Below, one piece after another: positions 60,146-64,000 of a DNA stretch of 64,000 nt. The stretch is from positions 1 to 64,000 of the forward strand of contig CAJKDC010000002.1 of NCBI GenBank assembly GCA_905198575.1, written 5' to 3'. The translations under genes and the position numbers were made by a program. This stretch comes from an uncultured Bacteroides sp. (GTDB taxonomy: Bacteria > Bacteroidota > Bacteroidia > Bacteroidales > Bacteroidaceae). The notes beneath the pieces were generated by a model. The model was not told where the DNA came from and made no database searches. It worked only from the letters and a program-made list of their open reading frames with translations. The stretch's first letter is position 1. The number at the start of each line of letters is the position of its first letter.

Positions 60146-61300
60146 TCAGGCTACCAGTCTGCGTGTATACGGGTTTGTATACATCAGGCGTACCCACACC
60201 AAACTGAGCCCGAAAGCAAAACAGCTCATCAGCATGATGCGCAGATAGTAGGGTAATCCATAGATGTTGAACAAATCGTAACCTACAAAAACCAATATAT
60301 AGTGGCAGAGGTATACGCCAAAAGTAAGACGGGCAATGGCAGACAATTGAGGCGAAGAAACGCATTTTATTTTCTGCACAATTACAAACAGGGCAAAAGT
60401 CATCATAAAGACATTTATTCCCGAGAAATACCATACGATTTCTAGATATGCGTAATTGCCGGGATAATAATTTTGAGTCAGAATATAACCGTAAGCCGTT
60501 ATGAAATAGCCTACGACAAACATCGGCACAGTGATAGCCAGCGTTTTCTTCCAACTCCAGTCCAAAGGATATGTCTTTAAATAATAGGCTAATATCAAAT
60601 AACCTATAAAGCCGGAGAAATAATAAAACGTATGGTATACATTCCAATCGCAGCCACCCAGCAATTCCATATTACCATAGTTTCCCTGGTAGCCCAGCAT
60701 CGGAGCAAACATTTTAATATAGGGCAAAACTAAAGTCACTCCCCACAGGTTAAGCACAAGCTTAATATCCTTTTTATCGGCCTGTTCCAGCCAGCAGCTT
60801 AAAATAGGCATCAGCAGATAAAGTCCTATCAACATATAAAGGTACCATAACGGAACTGTATCCGTATTGAAATTAAAAATAAAGATATACAGCTTGACCA
60901 GCAACGAGTGTACCGTATATCCGGCAGCATCCGTAACCGGATTGGCCGATTGCGGACTGACATTTGCAAAATAAAACAATACAGGTAACAAGAGCGACCA
61001 GAAAACAAGCGGGATGGCTATACGTCCCAACCGCTTTTTATAAAACTGACGGAGAGTATACTGTCTTCCTACAGGGAGAAGCAAAACCCCTGTCATCATT
61101 ACAAACAAAGGAACACTGGGACGCATCAGGCTTCCCAATAAAGTACCTGTCAGGAAAGAAGCGCGATTGTTGTCAAACTGAGCCACAAATCCATCGCAAC
61201 AATGCGAAAAAACGACCATAAAGCAAGCTAAAATACGCAATACATCTATCCATCCTACGTTTTCTCTTCTCACACTAGAAAATGCCATATCATATTTCAA
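60146..61300 (-). CDS. Acyltransferase 3 family membrane protein
   Basis: A 384-residue protein with about ten membrane helices. WIDVLRILACFMVVFSHCCD carries the conserved Arg and His of the acyltransferase 3 family (R27, H37 region), followed by LMRPSVPLFVMMTGVLLLP. It probably O-acetylates surface polysaccharide. It stands alone. Confidence 0.92.
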   Translation of the reverse strand: MKYDMAFSSVRRENVGWIDVLRILACFMVVFSHCCDGFVAQFDNNRASFLTGTLLGSLMRPSVPLFVMMTGVLLLPVGRQYTLRQFYKKRLGRIAIPLVFWSLLLPVLFYFANVSPQSANPVTDAAGYTVHSLLVKLYIFIFNFNTDTVPLWYLYMLIGLYLLMPILSCWLEQADKKDIKLVLNLWGVTLVLPYIKMFAPMLGYQGNYGNMELLGGCDWNVYHTFYYFSGFIGYLILAYYLKTYPLDWSWKKTLAITVPMFVVGYFITAYGYILTQNYYPGNYAYLEIVWYFSGINVFMMTFALFVIVQKIKCVSSPQLSAIARLTFGVYLCHYILVFVGYDLFNIYGLPYYLRIMLMSCFAFGLSLVWVRLMYTNPYTRRLVA

Positions 61301-61361
61301 TTTAAGATTTAATAACAGTACGAATTTACGATGAACATCTTACAAAACAAAACATATCGTA

Positions 61362-61405
61362 TAAAAAAACCGCCTTATAGCAGAAAAGAATCTGCTATAA
61401 GGCGG
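61362..61405 (-). terminator. Terminator of the orphan C-terminal-domain gene
   Basis: CCGCCTTATAGCAGA (61370-61384) pairs perfectly with TCTGCTATAAGGCGG (61391-61405), a 15-bp stem with a 6-base loop, followed on the minus strand by seven T. Confidence 0.9.
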
Positions 61406-61434
61406 CATACGATGAAAATCTACAGAAGAGTCTG

Positions 61435-61689
61435 TCAGAATTCAATAATCAATGACTGACGTGCAGGCAATAACATGTCTTTCGTCAAGTCAACCTCTTT
61501 TCCCGTTACCAGTTCCCTTCCTATCCGAGATTGAGAAGTAAGCATACTGTAGTGTGAACTGTCCAATGTCTGCTCAGCATCTTTGCTGTTTACAATAATC
61601 AATTCATTTTTACCCTGATTTGTGCGGGCATACAAGTATATTCCATTAGCTGGAATATGATACTTAGTGGTCTTAGTCTCGTTTATCAT
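61435..61689 (-). CDS. Orphan C-terminal domain of a neopullulanase-like glycosidase
   Basis: An 84-residue protein resembling only the C-terminal beta domain of Bacteroides GH13 neopullulanase/cyclomaltodextrinase: NGIYLYARTNQGKNELIIVN, then GRELVTGKEVDLTKDMLLPARQSL. The catalytic barrel is absent and no remnant is visible upstream. It has its own ATG, a -7 box and a terminator, so it may be expressed as a short gene; otherwise it is a gene remnant. Confidence 0.6.
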   Translation of the reverse strand: MINETKTTKYHIPANGIYLYARTNQGKNELIIVNSKDAEQTLDSSHYSMLTSQSRIGRELVTGKEVDLTKDMLLPARQSLIIEF

Positions 61690-61715
61690 TTACTATTGTA
61701 TTGAAAAATCGGGCT

Positions 61716-61723
61716 CAAAGATA
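61716..61723 (-). promoter_or_regulatory. Promoter -7 box of the orphan domain gene
   Basis: Minus-strand TATCTTTG matches TAnnTTTG, 27 bases before the ATG at 61689. Confidence 0.5.
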
Positions 61724-61802
61724 AAGGATAAAAAATGTATGATAATTCATTTTTAAAATAAAATAAGTAAAAATACATACGTTCTTGATTTATATCAAGA
61801 TT

Positions 61803-61858
61803 AAAAAAGAGCTGATGTTCATTGCTTTCCCCAAAAAGCATAACAGAACACCAGCTCT
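61803..61858 (-). terminator. Terminator of the decarboxylase operon
   Basis: On the minus strand AGAGCTGGTGTTC pairs with GAACATCAGCTCT (one G-T wobble) around a 25-base loop, followed by six T. Confidence 0.85.
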
Positions 61859-61880
61859 TCTACCTATATTATGTATAAAA

Positions 61881-63041
61881 TTACATCAGGAATCCCAGCA
61901 ATATACCGGCAGCTACAGCCGAACCGATAACCCCGGCAACATTCGGACCCATGGCATGCATCAGCAAATAGTTGGTAGGATCGTATTCCAAACCAATAAC
62001 TTGCGAGATTCGAGCCGAGTCGGGTACTGCAGATACACCAGCATTACCAATCAGTGGATTAATTTTGTTTTCTTTATTCAAAACCAAATTGAAGATCTTG
62101 ACAAACAAAACCCCAGAAGTTGTGGCAATCACAAACGACAAAGCTCCTAAGAAGAAAATCTTAATAGAGTCGAAAGTCAGGAACTCGGATGCCTGTGTAG
62201 AGGCTCCAACTGTTACTCCCAGCAAAATAGTAATGACGTCAATCAGCGGTCCGCGGGCTGTTTCAGCCAAACGACGTGTCACGCCACTTTCTTTCAACAG
62301 ATTACCGAAGAAAAGCATTCCCAACAATGGCAAACCTGAAGGTACCAAGAAACAGGTAAGCAACAAACCGATAATCGGGAACATAACTTTCTCTGTATGC
62401 GAAACAGCACGTGGCGGTTTCATGCGGATAAGGCGCTCTTTCTTGGTAGTGAGCAGACGCATGATAGGCGGCTGGATAACGGGTACCAGTGCCATATACG
62501 AATAAGCCGAAACGGCAATGGCTCCCATAAGGTTAGGCGCCAGTTTAGACGAAAGGAAGATGGCGGTAGGACCATCAGCACCTCCGATAATACCAATGGC
62601 ACCTGCCTGCATCGGGTCGAAACCTATGGCCAAAGCTATCATGTATGCACCAAAGATACCAAACTGGGCAGCTGCTCCAATCAGCATCAGCTTCGGATTG
62701 GAAATAAGTGCCGAGAAGTCGGTCATGGCACCAATCCCCAAAAAGATAAGCGGCGGATACCATCCCGAAGTCACCCCCTGATACAAAATGTTTAATACAG
62801 ATCCTTCTTCATAAATACCCACCTTGAGGCCGGCCTCCATGTTAAAAGGAATATTACCAATCAGCATACCAAAGCCGATAGGAATCAGTAACATCGGTTC
62901 AAATTCCTTTGCAACGGCCAAGTAAATAAACAAAATACCGAAAAGAATCATAATGAGGTGTCCCACGGTAGCATTGTGGAAACCTGTATAGGTCCAGAAA
63001 TCGGCCAGATTATTTTGTATAAAAGAAATAAACTCACCCAT
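61881..63041 (-). CDS. oadB: Sodium-translocating decarboxylase beta subunit
   Basis: A 386-residue membrane subunit with about nine helices that couples decarboxylation of carboxybiotin to sodium export. Family stretches are IPIGFGMLIGNIPFN, GVTSGWYPPLIFLGIGAMTD, GIIGGADGPTAIFLSSKLAP and NPLIGNAGVSAVPDSARI. ATG 63041 is chosen over the GTG at 63047. It is the last gene of the biotin pump operon. In these organisms the enzyme is probably methylmalonyl-CoA decarboxylase of propionate production. Confidence 0.92.
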   Translation of the reverse strand: MGEFISFIQNNLADFWTYTGFHNATVGHLIMILFGILFIYLAVAKEFEPMLLIPIGFGMLIGNIPFNMEAGLKVGIYEEGSVLNILYQGVTSGWYPPLIFLGIGAMTDFSALISNPKLMLIGAAAQFGIFGAYMIALAIGFDPMQAGAIGIIGGADGPTAIFLSSKLAPNLMGAIAVSAYSYMALVPVIQPPIMRLLTTKKERLIRMKPPRAVSHTEKVMFPIIGLLLTCFLVPSGLPLLGMLFFGNLLKESGVTRRLAETARGPLIDVITILLGVTVGASTQASEFLTFDSIKIFFLGALSFVIATTSGVLFVKIFNLVLNKENKINPLIGNAGVSAVPDSARISQVIGLEYDPTNYLLMHAMGPNVAGVIGSAVAAGILLGFLM

Positions 63042-63043
63042 AA

Positions 63044-63475
63044 TCACTCAATTATTATAAGGTCTGTACCTTCCAAAATAGACTCTCCCTTGCTTACATT
63101 AATGCTGATTACTTTACCGTCGTGATCTGCTTTAATGTCATTTTCCATCTTCATGGCTTCCAGTATCATCACAGTCTGACCGCGTTTTACCATATCACCT
63201 TCTTTTACTTTAATATCCAGAATAACTCCCGGAAGCGGTGACTTGATTCCTACTTTTCCGCCACTTGGAACAGAAGGACGGCTGATTACTGGAGGAGGAG
63301 CAGCCGGAGTCGTTGCTGTAGGACGAATTACGGGTTTGATTTTCGGTTTTGCTTCACGCTGAAGTTCTACTGTATAAGCAGTACCGTTTACTTCAACATG
63401 GGCAATATTGTCTTCTATATCTCCGACTTGTACTTTATAAAGATTACCGTTAATCTTATATTTATATTCTTTCAT
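63044..63475 (-). CDS. Biotin carboxyl carrier subunit
   Basis: A 143-residue biotin carrier. A Pro/Ala-rich linker (residues 44-70) precedes the biotinyl domain with the biotin-accepting Lys109 in ILEAMKMEND. It shuttles the carboxyl group to the beta subunit. The next gene (oadB) starts 3 bases after its coding end. Confidence 0.93.
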   Translation of the reverse strand: MKEYKYKINGNLYKVQVGDIEDNIAHVEVNGTAYTVELQREAKPKIKPVIRPTATTPAAPPPVISRPSVPSGGKVGIKSPLPGVILDIKVKEGDMVKRGQTVMILEAMKMENDIKADHDGKVISINVSKGESILEGTDLIIIE

Positions 63476-63498
63476 GGTTTTGATTCTTGATTAATAAG

Positions 63499-64000
63499 TT
63501 ATTTTTTAGGTTGTTCACGCAGCGTGTATATCTTCGAGCTCCATGGTGAGTAGCTTCGTTTTACACGGCTGATGGTCAGAATCGTTTCTTCCACATCATG
63601 AACTTCACTCTGTGCTTCGTGCAAAGCCATTGCAATAGCAGTAATGACTTCTCCTGGTGCTTCGCCAAGTTTCTTTTCCTTCGCTTCTTCCTTATCGGTA
63701 ATACCTTTGGCTTTCATGGCATTCCGCTTACGCAGACTCACTGCAGCCTTTCCGATATAACGGAAACTGATATACAACAGAATCAGTCCGAAGAAAACGA
63801 CACTCATGGCAGATATAGCCATACCTATTCCTACAGGGTCATGCTTTTCAAACTTATCCATCTTTGGATTAGAATCCATCGTCTGGTTATTGGTACTTGG
63901 CGTAACATACTTATCAGCACTTTCACCTTTTACTTCCCACAAATCGCTGGCATCACTAACACGTGCATACGAACAGTCGGCCTGTAACTTGGCAGCAGGA
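63499..64000 (-). CDS. OadG/gamma-like pump subunit with N-terminal extension (partial)
   Basis: The reading frame is open to the window edge, so the 5' end is missing. The visible part has a periplasmic stretch (DASDLWEVKGESADKYVTPS), one membrane helix (GIGMAISAMSVVFFGLILLY) typical of OadG, and a cytoplasmic tail. In Bacteroidales this subunit carries a lamin-tail domain N-terminally, which would lie outside the window. The TTG at 63942 is not the true start. Confidence 0.85.
   Translation of the reverse strand, partial: PAAKLQADCSYARVSDASDLWEVKGESADKYVTPSTNNQTMDSNPKMDKFEKHDPVGIGMAISAMSVVFFGLILLYISFRYIGKAAVSLRKRNAMKAKGITDKEEAKEKKLGEAPGEVITAIAMALHEAQSEVHDVEETILTISRVKRSYSPWSSKIYTLREQPKK

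Noticed and set aside
60117..60647. 176-codon minus-strand ORF overlapping the acyltransferase
   Set aside because: It lies in another frame of a clear membrane acyltransferase and shows only shadow composition.
1..64000. CRISPR arrays, insertion sequences and rRNA genes
   Set aside because: No spaced direct repeats, transposase genes or rRNA-like sequence were seen.

Overview
The window is a chromosomal segment of a member of the Bacteroidales, most likely Bacteroides or Phocaeicola. The evidence is the set of household genes (TonB-dependent receptor with a carboxypeptidase-like N-terminal domain, lamin-tail OadG-type pump subunit, DUF6108, DUF6621 and DUF3843 proteins), the frequent TAnnTTTG promoter boxes, and A-rich leaders that mostly lack Shine-Dalgarno sequences. 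No rRNA, tRNA or CRISPR array was recognised.

Positions 1 to about 26.4-27.1 kb are the right-hand part of an AT-rich temperate siphophage-type prophage. Almost all of it lies on the minus strand, so it reads from right to left. From the right edge it holds: cargo (26559-27110, 25770-26425); the immunity region (S24 repressor at 25142-25765 with a pair of inverted operators); a small divergent control segment (excisionase-like HTH at 23829 and a plus-strand gene at 24102); an early operon (NinG, gene II/X-type replication initiator, DUF4406, PcfK/PcfJ pair, methylase-like protein, tyrosine integrase, many small unknowns, DUF3127, a ribbon-helix-helix protein and a sigma-region-2-like protein); then the late operon (HNH, small and large terminase, portal, protease, HK97 capsid, connectors, tail terminator, tail tube, G/GT tail chaperones, tape measure, tail-tip proteins). 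The left end of the prophage, including lysis genes and attL, is outside the window.

The prophage carries several signals beyond plain gene content. There is an A-run that joins the two tail-chaperone frames by -1 frameshifting. A conserved leader occurs four times at nearly fixed distance from start codons of structural genes. Two proteins end in beta-clamp-binding-like motifs. A hairpin next to the replication initiator could be its origin, and one small gene is split by an in-frame TGA.

From about 27.6 kb to the end lies ordinary host chromosome: marC; a TonB receptor with a His-rich membrane protein; a periplasmic 5'-nucleotidase; tex; a cytochrome c maturation plus tri-heme peroxidase operon under a 39-bp dyad; nudC; an ECF sigma/anti-sigma operon ending in an outer-membrane protein; phosphoglucomutase; a peptidase pair; a YeiH-type exporter with a LysR gene; clpB; a decayed AAA-ATPase/nuclease gene; a PepSY-like lipoprotein; a thioredoxin-like lipoprotein; an MFS transporter with DUF3843; an acyltransferase; an orphan glycosidase C-terminal domain; and, at the right edge, the sodium-pumping decarboxylase subunits (beta, biotin carrier, OadG-like), which probably belong to succinate/propionate metabolism.
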